A stretch of 64,000 nt of DNA from Salinibacter altiplanensis. GTDB taxonomy: Bacteria > Bacteroidota > Rhodothermia > Rhodothermales > Salinibacteraceae. Shown in pieces: positions 43,301 to 51,987 of the stretch. A program made the position numbers and the translations under genes. The notes beneath the pieces were generated by a model. It did no database searches. It saw only the letters and a program-made list of their open reading frames with translations, and was not told the origin of the DNA. The stretch covers positions 533,183 to 597,182 of the forward strand of contig NZ_NCQY01000020.1 in NCBI RefSeq assembly GCF_002894645.1, given 5' to 3'. Each line of letters opens with the position of its first letter. Position 1 is the stretch's first letter.

Positions 43301-43649
43301 CGACGTCGAGGGCACGGACTTCGGCGAGGCCGAGGGCCGCATTCCGGCGGCGAGCTACTGGAAGAATTGGTTCTCTGCGGGCGGAGGCGATCAGTTCATC
43401 TACGACGCGACGCACGCCAAGCTGCAGGAGCTGGCGATCACCTACAGCCTCCCGCAGCGCTGGTTTAACGACTTTGCGCTCCAGCGGGCCAGTGTCTCCC
43501 TCACCGGGAGCAACCTGATGTTCCTTTACAAGGAGGCGCCCAACATCGACCCCTCGGTGACCCTTGGGGCCGGAAACGTTCAGGGCGTCGAGTCGGCTCA
43601 GATTCCGCCCCAGCGTCAGTACACCTTCCGCGTGAACCTGAGCTTCTAA
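40371..43649 (+). CDS. SusC/RagA-type TonB-linked outer-membrane protein 3
   Basis: 1092 residues; signal peptide ends VLAQ. Carboxypeptidase-regulatory-like domain (TGTVAGTVVDSTTSETLPGVNV to LQASFVGY), then the SusC plug with VGLEDVVVTALGVEREERAVS and SVLKGPSAAALYGSRGANGVIQI, and a long barrel ending PQRQYTFRVNLSF. Unlike the other two SusC proteins, it has the classic 'ALGVEREER' and 'GSRGANGVI' wording of the larger SusC/RagA class and is not part of the duplication. Its susD partner at 43751 is also of a different subfamily. Substrate unknown. Confidence 0.94.
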   Translation: MFRKLLSVLAGLLLLLPATVLAQDTGTVAGTVVDSTTSETLPGVNVTVQDLNIGAATGPNGQFEISGVPAGEQVLQASFVGYTRKSIPVEVEAGETTTVNVRLAPQAVGLEDVVVTALGVEREERAVSSSVQQVDGADLDATDNANFVNSLRGKVSGANIRSSSTMGGSSNIVLRGYSSISGDNQPLIVIDGIVVSNQSRQSGGGTVEGNGGFDFGNAASRLDPGNIKSVSVLKGPSAAALYGSRGANGVIQITTKDGSNLDDEIGVSFSSSVSMSQAYEFVDYQNKYGGGAPSSTFSTLDGDFKKSGDDQYVAQYAVDESWGPRLDGRPVRQWYSWDDVNGLKGQATPWEAHPDAVKDFMDTGAVFTNNVALSQQTESLNYRLGLTSRNQGSVMPNGSMDRYQVNFNGSVDLSDDLQATTFAKYSYQDVKARSGMGYGFEENPFAAFNTFTQRQLDYGADSYMRDYQRTNGQQRGWNYAGVSGAQGPVTQFQYTDNPYVNRYANFQQDDEQRLLGKAEVAYDIVPNLTGTATVTTDFRTHRFSDRRSDISTGAPGSFSEDVIEEQETSSSLRFDYSRSLTDQVDLTSFVAGKVRYETYEQNLGSTQNGLAAPNVFTLQNSVGRPDVEETFRESMVYSTYGLVSLGYQDIVFLEGTLRNDWSSTLPADNNSYLYPSISGNFIFTGLDALQDQEILSFGKVRASWARVGQDTDPYRLGVTYPGSTPFQGQALQNVQRSANNPDLKPERTTGIEFGADLRFFNERVNLSTTYYRDVTKDQILAVDVSGASGIGSSLINAGEVSNRGLEASLTVTPVLQEDLQWDVTANFNKNVNKVVDLAEGLDTYNLTAGGVIFGPTIQAREGEAYGAMVQPSLRRDANGDVVFRRNGVPRTTSSPQVVGNFQPDWTGGLSTTLSYQGVTVSAVVDGQVGGDVYSLSNKFGTYSGLVGSTVADNQRETGVIPEGVVVDDGTPNENGNYDVEGTDFGEAEGRIPAASYWKNWFSAGGGDQFIYDATHAKLQELAITYSLPQRWFNDFALQRASVSLTGSNLMFLYKEAPNIDPSVTLGAGNVQGVESAQIPPQRQYTFRVNLSF

Positions 43650-43666
43650 GCGCTGGGCTGCTGTTC

Positions 43667-43697
43667 CTCGCCCCCGGTGCGGCCTGTCGGGGGCGAG
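43667..43697 (+). terminator. Hairpin between susC3 and susD3
   Basis: Perfect 10-bp stem CTCGCCCCCG (43667-43676) / CGGGGGCGAG (43688-43697) with no T-run. Same position relative to the genes as the hairpins in the other two SusC-SusD pairs. Confidence 0.65.
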
Positions 43698-43750
43698 AAC
43701 GGGCTACAGGACCTGCAATCATTTCCCCAACAGTTGATTGACTCCCTACT

Positions 43751-45388
43751 ATGAGACGCCACGCTACACTGACACTACTCGTTGCCGGCGGGCTTTCGGT
43801 CCTCCTGGCCTTGGGGGGCTGCGACAGCCTCACGAGCTACAACGACAACCCCAACGAGGCCACGTCTGCCAACCCCAATAACCTCCTCGCCAATGCCCAG
43901 CGTTACATGGCGGGCGAGGTGTACGCCGGGACCAACATGATGCGCCGCTCCAACGTGTGGGCGCAGTACACGACCCAGAACTTCTACCCGTCGGAGAGCC
44001 GTTACTCTCCGGTGGACTACCCGTGGGAAGGCTTTTATACCCGGCTGACCGACCTCAAGACGGCCAAGCAGATTGCGAAGGAGCGGCCGGGCACGGTTCA
44101 GAATCAGGGTAATTTCCAGGCGGTTGCCACGATCATGCAGACGTGGGCCTTCCAGATTCTGACTGACGCGTACGGGGACATTCCCTTTGCCGAGGCCCTC
44201 CAGCAGCGCGAAAACCAGTCGCCTGCCTACACGGCCCAGGCGAACATCTACCCGGCGCTCGTGGACAGCTTGAATTCAGCGCTGGATCAGATCGACACGG
44301 AAGCGGCAGGGCCGTCTGGGGATCTAGTGAACGGGGGCAGTATGGCGATGTGGCAGAAGTTTGCCAACGGTCTGAAGATGCGGATCGCCCTGCGTGGTTA
44401 CGATCTTGATGCGGATTGGGGAGACCTTCAAGGACCGGACGCCATCATCTCGAACGCCATGGACCCGAACGTAAATGGGGAGCCGCTCACCAGCAACGCC
44501 GACAACGTGTACTTCCAGTTCAGCACGAGCGCAACTCACCGAAATACTTACTACGAGAACCGGGAGGTCGACTTCCGAGACGACTTTGACGGGTCGGCAC
44601 GCTTTATCGACTTCATGGAGACGAAGTACGGTGCGGCGGATCCCCGCCTGGACGCGTACTTCGAGCAGACGTCGAACTCCGGGCGTCCCTGTGAGGATGG
44701 AAGTGGCGAGTACGAAGGGTTTCCGTTTGCACTTGAGCAGGGGGATGCTCAGGGACTGTATGGTGACAATTCGACCTGTGGGTTCTCACGGCCAGAGGCC
44801 TGGTTCCCGAATGGTCCCAGCAGTGAGGGAGACTCATTCGCCCCGATGATGTACTACGATGAGGTGCTGCTGACGAAGGCCTGGGCCGCCGACGAGGGCA
44901 TCATCTCTGGCACCCCGCAGGAACTGATCGCCGACGCGATCGAGGCATCCGTTAACTTCTATGGGAACCAGACGGACGCCGACATCTCGGGGTCGAGCAG
45001 CGCAACGCAGAATTACGTCTCTCAGGTGCAGAACGACTTCGGGTCGGATCCGAAACAGGTGATCGGGGAGCAGCGCTACATCTCCTTCTACATGCACAAC
45101 ATTCAGGGGTGGTCCACCTGGCGACGCTTCGACTTTAAAGGCGTGCTTGGTGCTCCCACAGGCGGTGTGGCCGGTGGGTTCGACTCCTACGCCCCGCTCC
45201 GCGTGCCGTACCCGGCGTCGGAGGCCAACCTGAACGGTCAAAACTACACCGAGGCTGCCAACAAGTGCAGTGGAGACTTTCAGGGCTCTGGCGGTTCTGA
45301 GGGCGGTGCGCAGAAGGAGGACGAGGACTGCCGGGTTGCCTGGGATGTGGACGGTCCCCCGTCGGGCAACGCATACAGTTCCGACTAG
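43751..45388 (+). CDS. SusD/RagB-family nutrient-binding lipoprotein 3
   Basis: 545 residues. Signal peptide with lipobox LGGC (Cys at about 24) and then DSLTSYNDNPNEATSANPN, the typical start of the SusD-like 'nutrient-binding outer membrane lipoprotein' subfamily (SusD_2 type). TPR-like helices include GNFQAVATIMQTWAFQILTDAYGDIPFAEAL, a highly conserved block of that subfamily, and SMAMWQKFANGLKMRIALR. Near the C-terminus are ISFYMHNIQGWSTWRR and the strand APLRVPYPASEANLN. Paired with susC3. Confidence 0.92.
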   Translation: MRRHATLTLLVAGGLSVLLALGGCDSLTSYNDNPNEATSANPNNLLANAQRYMAGEVYAGTNMMRRSNVWAQYTTQNFYPSESRYSPVDYPWEGFYTRLTDLKTAKQIAKERPGTVQNQGNFQAVATIMQTWAFQILTDAYGDIPFAEALQQRENQSPAYTAQANIYPALVDSLNSALDQIDTEAAGPSGDLVNGGSMAMWQKFANGLKMRIALRGYDLDADWGDLQGPDAIISNAMDPNVNGEPLTSNADNVYFQFSTSATHRNTYYENREVDFRDDFDGSARFIDFMETKYGAADPRLDAYFEQTSNSGRPCEDGSGEYEGFPFALEQGDAQGLYGDNSTCGFSRPEAWFPNGPSSEGDSFAPMMYYDEVLLTKAWAADEGIISGTPQELIADAIEASVNFYGNQTDADISGSSSATQNYVSQVQNDFGSDPKQVIGEQRYISFYMHNIQGWSTWRRFDFKGVLGAPTGGVAGGFDSYAPLRVPYPASEANLNGQNYTEAANKCSGDFQGSGGSEGGAQKEDEDCRVAWDVDGPPSGNAYSSD

Positions 45389-45404
45389 GTGACGCCTGTC
45401 ACAC

Positions 45405-45437
45405 GTCCCTCCGGGCTCTTGTTCGGAGGGACCTTTC
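45405..45437 (+). terminator. Probable terminator after susD3
   Basis: Perfect 9-bp stem GTCCCTCCG (45405-45413) / CGGAGGGAC (45424-45432), followed by CTTTCC. The T-run is weak, but the stem is GC-rich. Confidence 0.7.
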
Positions 45438-45494
45438 CTGCAGTTCTGCTACGTCATCTACATCGTGAGACACTCCGAATCAGTTACGGGACTT

Positions 45495-46745
45495 ATGAGA
45501 AATCGATATCACACACTTCTTTTGCTTTGTGCGACCGCTGCGCTGGTGCTTGCGGGCTGTGATCAGAGCTCGCAGCAGGCGAGCCCGGAGAACGCAAATC
45601 GATACATCATCACCCAGAGCAGTTCAGCTGGAGACGCAGCTACCGGGTCATTCTCCGACGCAAACGTGGTGAATGTCCCCGATACGGTGGACTACTACAT
45701 GCAGGGGTACACCGTCGACAAAGACTACACCTGGACGGTGAACGGGTCGTCGGACCTTCCCACGTCGGCAAGTTCCGATCAGACCTACGAATGGCAGAGT
45801 CGTGGCGGCGAATTCATCACGGTCGTGTACGGGCCGGGCGACCCCATTGCCACCACGGCGGGCATGAGCGCGAGCACCAACTCGATTCAGGTGGACGCGA
45901 GCAACGACGACATCAACGCCGAGACGATTGATGTTTCGGCGGCGGTGACCGACAGCATCAGCGGCCAGATCGGGCGCTTCGGGGCCTTCTCAACCCTGAC
46001 GAATCTGGCCGCCTCCTCCGGCATTGCGGAGTTTCTCGGTCAGGAGGGGCCGTCCTTCACATTGTTCGCGCCGTCTACCGCCGCATTTGCGGCCGACATC
46101 GACGGGGACGACGAAGTTGAACAGGCAGGAGCCATCGGCGGCACGCCCACGCAGGCCGTGGACGACGATGAGGACACCGATTCGAGCGTCCGTGCGCAGC
46201 TTCTAAAATACCACGCCATCCAGGGCGATAGCCTCACGGCGAGCGACCTGCCGGTAACCAGGGAGACGGTACTGGGGCCAGAGGTTACTGTGAACGGCGA
46301 CAAGGTCTCGCAGGCCAACATTCCGGCGACGAACGGTGTGATCCACAAGCTCAACGAGCCGCTCTTCCCGCCGACAGCTCTGGTGGACTTCACGGACCGC
46401 ACGCTGGCGGACACGTCCGTCACGGACACGGACTCCCTGACGGTCGATGGGTCCTACTTCCCGGAGGCAGGTGGATACATCGTCCTTCACGAAGGCTCTG
46501 CTGGTGGGCCTGTCGTAGGAAGCTCAGAGTACGTCGAAGGGCGTGGGGTTAGCAATGACGTACAGGTGTACTTGAACAAAGACTACAGCGGAGAAAGCGC
46601 TGTGACCCTGGTCGCCATGCCGCACGAGGAAACCACGGGCGATGAGACACTTGACTTCCCCGGAAACGACACGCCGTACACACTCAGCGGAAGTCCTGTG
46701 ACCGATCAGGTGGAGATTACGGTGGAGTCTACCGGGTCCAACTAG
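45495..46745 (+). CDS. Lipoprotein with fasciclin (FAS1) and DUF7282-like domains
   Basis: About 416 residues from ATG 45495; lipobox LAGC followed by DQSSQQA. An N-terminal strand-rich segment (about 30-160) has no clear family. A FAS1 domain follows: FGAFSTLTNLAASSG, FTLFAPSTAAFAADI (first FAS1 motif), LLKYHAIQG, and ATNGVIHKLNEPLFP (second motif), with a long acidic loop between. The C-terminal 115 residues (SLTVDGSYFPEAGGYIVLHE; GSSEYVEGRG; VTLVAMPHEETTGDETLDF; PYTLSGSPVTDQVEITV) match the DUF7282 pattern common in haloarchaeal surface proteins. FAS1 domains mediate adhesion. It follows the SusC3/SusD3 pair after a terminator. Confidence 0.85.
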   Translation: MRNRYHTLLLLCATAALVLAGCDQSSQQASPENANRYIITQSSSAGDAATGSFSDANVVNVPDTVDYYMQGYTVDKDYTWTVNGSSDLPTSASSDQTYEWQSRGGEFITVVYGPGDPIATTAGMSASTNSIQVDASNDDINAETIDVSAAVTDSISGQIGRFGAFSTLTNLAASSGIAEFLGQEGPSFTLFAPSTAAFAADIDGDDEVEQAGAIGGTPTQAVDDDEDTDSSVRAQLLKYHAIQGDSLTASDLPVTRETVLGPEVTVNGDKVSQANIPATNGVIHKLNEPLFPPTALVDFTDRTLADTSVTDTDSLTVDGSYFPEAGGYIVLHEGSAGGPVVGSSEYVEGRGVSNDVQVYLNKDYSGESAVTLVAMPHEETTGDETLDFPGNDTPYTLSGSPVTDQVEITVESTGSN

Positions 46746-46990
46746 CAATCCTTGGGGGTTGCCCTTGCACCGTTCTGCCAGATATGGGGAGCCGATTGTC
46801 CCGGTCGGGGCGGTCGGCTTCTCTGTTTGGGGAGGAGAGCACGCCCGTCCATCCCTGTGAGGACGCGCACGTCGGTGTCCCCGCGACCGGAAGGCCTTTG
46901 AGAGGTCCGTCGCCGCACCATCGTCACGGAACTGTAGGCCGTAGGACCCCCCTTCTGGAGAATCGATTTTGCGTAACAATAGTAGGGCTA

Positions 46991-47575
46991 ATGGTTGACA
47001 TGAACGTTCATGCCCAAAAAGGCTGGTTTGTCTTTGTTCTTGTGTTTTTGATCGCTGGGTGCGGCAGCTCCTCTCCGCCCGTTCAGATCACCCAGGACGC
47101 GTCGTCCGGCCAAACGACCTACAAGACGCGCCAAATGCCGTTGTCCGGAATTGAGATGACGCAGGGCCTCGAGACGGGAAATCGGTTCTACATGCAGGTT
47201 GTGGGGACGTGCGCTAGCCAGGACTGCGTGCCCCGATCCTACGCCCTCCGCTTCATCAAGGAGGGCACGCAGCCTGTTCAGCTTGAGGGGCGGGGCGTGA
47301 GCCTGACCATTGGGACGGAAACCCTTACCTGGAAAGACCCTCAGAACCGCTCGGTGAACCGAACGTCCACCATTCGAAGCGGCACGTTTGCGCGTGTGGA
47401 GGTAACGAGCGAGCAGCTGTCTACCATCGGAGGCGTGAACGAAGTCAGCGGGACGGTCGGGGGAGAAGGCTTCTCCGTCTCCCACGAGGCGCGTGCGCCC
47501 ATCCGCCGGTTGCTGACGCGGCTGGAAGAAGACGTAGACGATTCGTCGGGGGGACGCCCATCGCAGAGGGATTGA
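46991..47575 (+). CDS. Hypothetical lipoprotein
   Basis: About 194 residues from ATG 46991 (or 47000). Signal peptide with lipobox IAGC, then a Ser/Pro-rich start. The mature part is predicted to be mostly strands (GNRFYMQVVGTC; RSYALRFIKEG; QLEGRGVSLTIGTETLTW; FARVEVTSEQLSTI), with a positive C-terminal helix RRLLTRLEEDVDD. The Cys pair in GTCASQDC could form a disulfide. I recognise no family. The frame is open upstream to 46784, but that part has no signal-like start. Confidence 0.65.
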   Translation: MVDMNVHAQKGWFVFVLVFLIAGCGSSSPPVQITQDASSGQTTYKTRQMPLSGIEMTQGLETGNRFYMQVVGTCASQDCVPRSYALRFIKEGTQPVQLEGRGVSLTIGTETLTWKDPQNRSVNRTSTIRSGTFARVEVTSEQLSTIGGVNEVSGTVGGEGFSVSHEARAPIRRLLTRLEEDVDDSSGGRPSQRD

Positions 47576-47781
47576 CCGCGGCACCCCCGCCGGTATTCAG
47601 GCGTGTCCAGGGCGGGAAGTGCACGTGCGATCGCGAGCTGCGGGCCTGGTGCCGGCACCGACCGGCCCGCGCGGAACGACCGAGAGATCGACGGAGAGCG
47701 GTGATCAGCAGGGAATGTATTCGGCGACGGAGCCGGAGGTTCTCCGCCTGGGCTGGACGCACCACACCTGTGTAGAGTTGA

Positions 47782-50112
47782 ATGCTGCGGATGCATTTGT
47801 TCGGGGCTTATCACCATCGAGGGCCGTTCTCCAGGCGCTGGAGAGTGTGGGGCTGGGGGCTTCTGGTGGTCGTGTACGTCGTCTCGATAGGGCCGGCGGC
47901 CGCGTTGGCGCAGCCGGATGCGGAGGAGGCCGTCCTGCGTGGGTTCGTGCGGAGTGAGGAGGGAGGCCGGCCCCTGCAGGGAGCAAACGTGGTGGTTCGT
48001 CGAATGTCGGGCGAGATTGAGGCGGCGGGGGTCGCCGGCGACCGGGGCTTTTATCAGCTCTCGCGGATCCGTCCCGGCCGTTATCGGCTTCGGATTAGCT
48101 TTGTCGGCTACCGGCCCTACCGCGACACGCTCCGGCTTGCTCCGGGGGCCCGTCGGACGCTCTCGGTGGAGCTGGCGGCGGCGCCCCGCCAGATGGATGA
48201 GGTGACGGTCGAAGGGGGGGAAGGGGTCGAGGATGCTGAGGTAGGGCTCCGCAAGATCCAGCCTGCCGACGTGGAGAACATCCCCACCCCAGGGCCGGGA
48301 AGTGACCTTGCCTCCTACCTGCGGTCCCTCCCCGAGGTGGCAACGACTGGGGATCGAGGCGGGCGTCTGTATGTCCGGGGCGGGACCCCGTCTCAGAACC
48401 TTGTCCTCGTGGACGGCATCCCGATCTACAAGCCCTTCCACATCATCGGGTTCTACTCGGCCTTTCCGGGCCGGCTCGTGTCGAGCACCAATTTTCACGC
48501 GGGCGGGTTTGGTGCGGAGCACACTGGGCGCATCTCGTCGGTCATGGACGTTCAACTTCGTCCGGGCAACACGAAGCAGTATCAGGGCAGTGTGGGGACC
48601 GGTCCGTTTTTGGCCTCCGCGCACCTGGAGGGCCCCCTGCAACGCGGCCAAAAATCCTTTTTGGTGCATGCCCGGCACTCCCTTATTGAGCAGGCGGGGC
48701 CTACCCTCCTGGGACAGGACGCGCCCTACAAGTTCTACGACGTGACCGCGAAGGTGCACACCCAGGGTGCCTCCAGCCAGTGTTCATTTGCTGGCGTGCG
48801 CACCTACGATCGGGGACGCATCGATCCCGACAACGAGGCCTCTTTCCGGTGGGACAACACCTCCGTTGGGGGGGAATGTCTCTTGTTTAGCACCCAGTCC
48901 GCCCAGACGCTGCACCTCAGTTTTGGGACGACGCACTTCAACAACCGAGTACAGTCGCCCGACGGGACGGTCCGGACCGCGGGCACGTGGAAGGTCCGGA
49001 CAAAGTTTGACTTGACCCAACCGGCCCCCTGGGACGGCGCGCTGCGGTGGGGCGGGAAGGTACAGGTCGACGACTACGGATTCGGGCTGGAGGAGCCGTT
49101 CTTGGGGTTCACCAGCGAGGACGACTTTTTGCTCAGTGCGTCACTGTACGGGGACGTCGAATGGAAGGTGAATGAATCGCTCATGGTGAACCCGAGTGTT
49201 GGGGCGCAGTCGCTCTTCGATTGGGGCGGGGTGTCCTTCGATCCCCGCGTGCAGGTGTCGTACCAGCCGTGGTCCGGCCGGTCGGCGACGCTCACTGCGG
49301 CCCTCGGGGTGTATCAGCAGATCCCGACCACCGTGACCGACGAGCGGGATGTCGGGTCCACGTTTCGGGCCTGGACCCCCAGCCCGTTTGAGAACCGCCC
49401 CCTTCGCGCCGACCATGCCCTGCTCGGGTGGGAGCAACAGATTCTGTCCGACATTCGCCTTTCGGCCGAAGGGTGGTACCGACGATTTCAGGATCTTCCC
49501 GTACCACGGTGGACGCCCCTCGTCCGATTTAACACCAACCTGGTGCGGGCAGACGGCACCGGGTACGGAGTGGACCTGTCGCTGCAATACGACCGGGAGC
49601 CGTTCCGGGTTGACGTGACGTACGGGTACGGGCGGGTTCAGTATCGGGCCTCAAGGGACCAGCTCGGGGCCTGGGTCGGCGATCCTGTCGTGGAATACTC
49701 GCCCCCTCACGACCGGCGGCACAAGGTCGGCATCGTCACGTCCCTGGAGGCGGGCTGGGGCACGGCCTCCGTGCGGTGGCAGTACGGATCCGGACGCCCG
49801 TTCACGCAGGTGTACGGGTACGATACGCTCCTTGAGGTGCGGGGCCTTCGAGACACCCCCTCCGATGCTGTGGGGGTGCCGCGCGCCCTCTTCGACCGTC
49901 CATACCGTGCACGCCTGCCGAGCTATCACCGGCTCGACGTGTCGCTGGGGCGCTCGTTTGACCTGGGACCCGATGTGGACCTGTCGGTGGAGGCAGGGGC
50001 CATGAACGCGTACAACCGGTCCAATGTGTTCTACATTGACCTCTCTACGCTCGACCGAGTCGACCAGCTTCCCCTCATCCCGTACCTGTCCCTTCAGGTT
50101 GACATCCAGTAA
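47782..50112 (+). CDS. TonB-dependent outer-membrane receptor with carboxypeptidase-like N-domain
   Basis: 776 residues (ATG 47791 would remove three). Long signal region ending AAALAQ. Carboxypeptidase-regulatory-like domain (AVLRGFVRSEEGGRPLQGANVVV to LRISFVGYRPY), then a TonB plug (LRKIQPADVENIPTPGPGSDLASYLRSLP; GRLYVRGGTPSQNLVLVDGIPIY), then a barrel ending LPLIPYLSLQVDIQ. Shorter than SusC and with the DGIPIY.PFH wording of the non-SusC receptor group. It has no SusD; instead the next gene encodes a DUF4249-like lipoprotein, the common partner for this group in Bacteroidota. Ligand unknown. Confidence 0.9.
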   Translation: MLRMHLFGAYHHRGPFSRRWRVWGWGLLVVVYVVSIGPAAALAQPDAEEAVLRGFVRSEEGGRPLQGANVVVRRMSGEIEAAGVAGDRGFYQLSRIRPGRYRLRISFVGYRPYRDTLRLAPGARRTLSVELAAAPRQMDEVTVEGGEGVEDAEVGLRKIQPADVENIPTPGPGSDLASYLRSLPEVATTGDRGGRLYVRGGTPSQNLVLVDGIPIYKPFHIIGFYSAFPGRLVSSTNFHAGGFGAEHTGRISSVMDVQLRPGNTKQYQGSVGTGPFLASAHLEGPLQRGQKSFLVHARHSLIEQAGPTLLGQDAPYKFYDVTAKVHTQGASSQCSFAGVRTYDRGRIDPDNEASFRWDNTSVGGECLLFSTQSAQTLHLSFGTTHFNNRVQSPDGTVRTAGTWKVRTKFDLTQPAPWDGALRWGGKVQVDDYGFGLEEPFLGFTSEDDFLLSASLYGDVEWKVNESLMVNPSVGAQSLFDWGGVSFDPRVQVSYQPWSGRSATLTAALGVYQQIPTTVTDERDVGSTFRAWTPSPFENRPLRADHALLGWEQQILSDIRLSAEGWYRRFQDLPVPRWTPLVRFNTNLVRADGTGYGVDLSLQYDREPFRVDVTYGYGRVQYRASRDQLGAWVGDPVVEYSPPHDRRHKVGIVTSLEAGWGTASVRWQYGSGRPFTQVYGYDTLLEVRGLRDTPSDAVGVPRALFDRPYRARLPSYHRLDVSLGRSFDLGPDVDLSVEAGAMNAYNRSNVFYIDLSTLDRVDQLPLIPYLSLQVDIQ

Positions 50113-50180
50113 CAGGACTGACACTCAGTGACGCAGGTGCAGGCGTTCTCCAGTCGTTTGCCGAGGTTCCGTTTCGTTCG

Positions 50181-51092
50181 ATGCGACCGCCCGTCTCCCC
50201 ATTCCGGCCCTTTTTCGTGCTAGGAGCCGTGGCCGTCCTCGCGGCCATCCTGATGCTGGGGGGGTGTGATCCCGCCGTGTCGGTGCTCAACCCGTCCGAC
50301 CAGTATCGATTCTCACTGTTCGGCACCCTGAACGTGGCCGCCGACACGCAGGTGATTCGGGTAGACCCGCTGGGAGACGCAACCCAGGTGAGAAGTCAGC
50401 AGGCCTTTGCCGCAACCGTTCTTCTCGAGAACTTGGAGACCGGAACGCAGGTGACGCTCGCCGACTCCTTTGAGGCCATCGGAGAGGGATCTGCCCGGTT
50501 TCACAACCTCAAGACGGCTCATCCCATCCAGCCCGACACGCGGTATCGCGTATCGGTGCGTGTGGATGGGGACCCCGTAACGACGGCGACCACGACGACG
50601 CCGGCCCGTCCCCCAACCCTCCGGCACGAGCCCAGCTCGACGGACGACGAGCCGTTTCTGCTTCCTTGCCTCACCCGATCCCGCGAGCTCGTGGAGTCGG
50701 AGAACACGTTCACCCTTCGGGCCAGTGCCGTCGAGTCCCTTGCGGCCGTGCAGGTGCGCTATCCGATCGAGGGGGCCTTCAGACAGGTCGACCACTATGG
50801 CGACGCCGAGTACAGAACGAGCGTCAATCTATACCGGATTTCCGTGTATTATGGGGCGGACCTCCGCGTTGGAACCCTCGCGGGGGAGGGGTGTGCCGGT
50901 CGGTCTCAGTTCGTCCAGCCGCGTGCCCAGGTGGCCGTGACTGCGGGCGGACCGGACTGGCCGGATTGGCAGGACGCGTCGCTCAACGACATTGCTCGTC
51001 CGGACACCTTCACGAATGTGGAGGGTGGGCATGGCTTTGTGGGAGGGGTCTACTCGGACACGATCCAGATCCCCATCCAGCGGCGGGAGTAG
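50181..51092 (+). CDS. DUF4249-like lipoprotein, partner of the TonB receptor
   Basis: 303 residues. Signal peptide with lipobox LGGC (Cys at about 29), then DPAVSVLNPSDQYRFSLFGTLNVAADTQVIRV. The extracellular part is strand-rich and Thr/Asp-rich (ATVLLENLETGTQVTLADSF; HPIQPDTRYRVSVRVDGD), resembling the DUF4249 family of surface lipoproteins that sit beside TonB-dependent receptors. It starts 68 bp after the receptor gene and is co-oriented, so an operon is likely. Assignment rests on position and general pattern, not on a decisive motif. Confidence 0.65.
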   Translation: MRPPVSPFRPFFVLGAVAVLAAILMLGGCDPAVSVLNPSDQYRFSLFGTLNVAADTQVIRVDPLGDATQVRSQQAFAATVLLENLETGTQVTLADSFEAIGEGSARFHNLKTAHPIQPDTRYRVSVRVDGDPVTTATTTTPARPPTLRHEPSSTDDEPFLLPCLTRSRELVESENTFTLRASAVESLAAVQVRYPIEGAFRQVDHYGDAEYRTSVNLYRISVYYGADLRVGTLAGEGCAGRSQFVQPRAQVAVTAGGPDWPDWQDASLNDIARPDTFTNVEGGHGFVGGVYSDTIQIPIQRRE

Positions 51093-51230
51093 TCGCTCAT
51101 TCGAGGTTGCGATTTTCCCGACTCGTTCCCACACGGACAGAGGAAAATCAGGAAACGGCGAAGGAGCCCGCTTTGATGTCCGGAAGAGATGGGTACATTG
51201 GAGAAGGCGGTTGGGCCCACCCCACAAAAT

Positions 51231-51248
51231 CCCCGTGGATTCACGGGG
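51231..51248. terminator. Short perfect hairpin before the phosphatidyltransferase gene
   Basis: CCCCGTG (51231-51237) / CACGGGG (51242-51248) with a 4-nt loop. Read on the minus strand it is followed by ATTTTG, so it could end a leftward transcript; on the plus strand there is no T-run. Confidence 0.4.
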
Positions 51249-51339
51249 CGAGGCCGGGGAGGGAGGGGCTTTTGCAGACCACCCGTCGCGAGTCCTCGTA
51301 GCACATTCCCCAATCTTCTTGAGGAATTAGGCAGATTCC

Positions 51340-51942
51340 ATGTCGCTTGTGCCGTCACTCCCAACCCTGGGCCGCTTCTGGACGGCCGCAAATGTGCTCA
51401 GCCTGAGTCGGTTGGGACTGGTGGTGCCCATCACCGTTCTCCTGTGGCGGGACGGGCCCCTGGGCTGGCTGCTCGGGCTCGTCCTCCTCGTCATCCTCAC
51501 CGACTGGTTTGACGGGCGCATCGCGCGGTGGACCCGCACCGTGTCGGAGTGGGGGAAGGTGATTGACCCGGTGGCCGACAAGTTTGCGGCCGTCATGACG
51601 GTCACGGCCCTCACTTTTCGGCCCGCGGAGCCGCACCTCCCGCTCTGGTTCTTTGGGCTCGTGGTGGGCCGGGACGTCGCGATCCTGCTCGGCGGGATGG
51701 CGATTGCGCGGCGCTCGGGCCAGATCGTGATGAGCGCCTGGGCCGGCAAGGCGGCCTCGCTCTGGCTGGCCCTCACAATCCTGAGCGTCATCCTAAAGGC
51801 CGACCCGCCGGTCCTTCGGGTCTGCCTCTGGATGGCGACCGGCCTGTTCGTCTTCTCGTTTCTTCTGTACGTTGTCCGCTATCTGCAGGCCACGCGGAAC
51901 GCCGAGGGGGCGGCGCCCGATTCTGTTCCGCAGGGACCCTAA
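51340..51942 (+). CDS. CDP-alcohol phosphatidyltransferase (PgsA-like)
   Basis: 200 residues with five or six membrane helices. The catalytic signature D-x2-DG-x2-AR-x8-G-x3-D-x3-D is exactly met by DWFDGRIARWTRTVSEWGK followed by VIDPVAD. These enzymes swap CMP for an alcohol: phosphatidylglycerophosphate synthase uses glycerol-3-phosphate. The size and the N-terminal WTAANVLSLSRLGLVVPI (family 'PNxLTxxR' element) fit PgsA, but serine, cardiolipin or inositol-type enzymes share the motif. It precedes ftsY by 45 bp and may be co-transcribed with it. Confidence 0.88.
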   Translation: MSLVPSLPTLGRFWTAANVLSLSRLGLVVPITVLLWRDGPLGWLLGLVLLVILTDWFDGRIARWTRTVSEWGKVIDPVADKFAAVMTVTALTFRPAEPHLPLWFFGLVVGRDVAILLGGMAIARRSGQIVMSAWAGKAASLWLALTILSVILKADPPVLRVCLWMATGLFVFSFLLYVVRYLQATRNAEGAAPDSVPQGP

Positions 51943-51987
51943 CGGACGACGGATCGCCGTGCTTTTTTTGGATTTGTCTCGCACACC

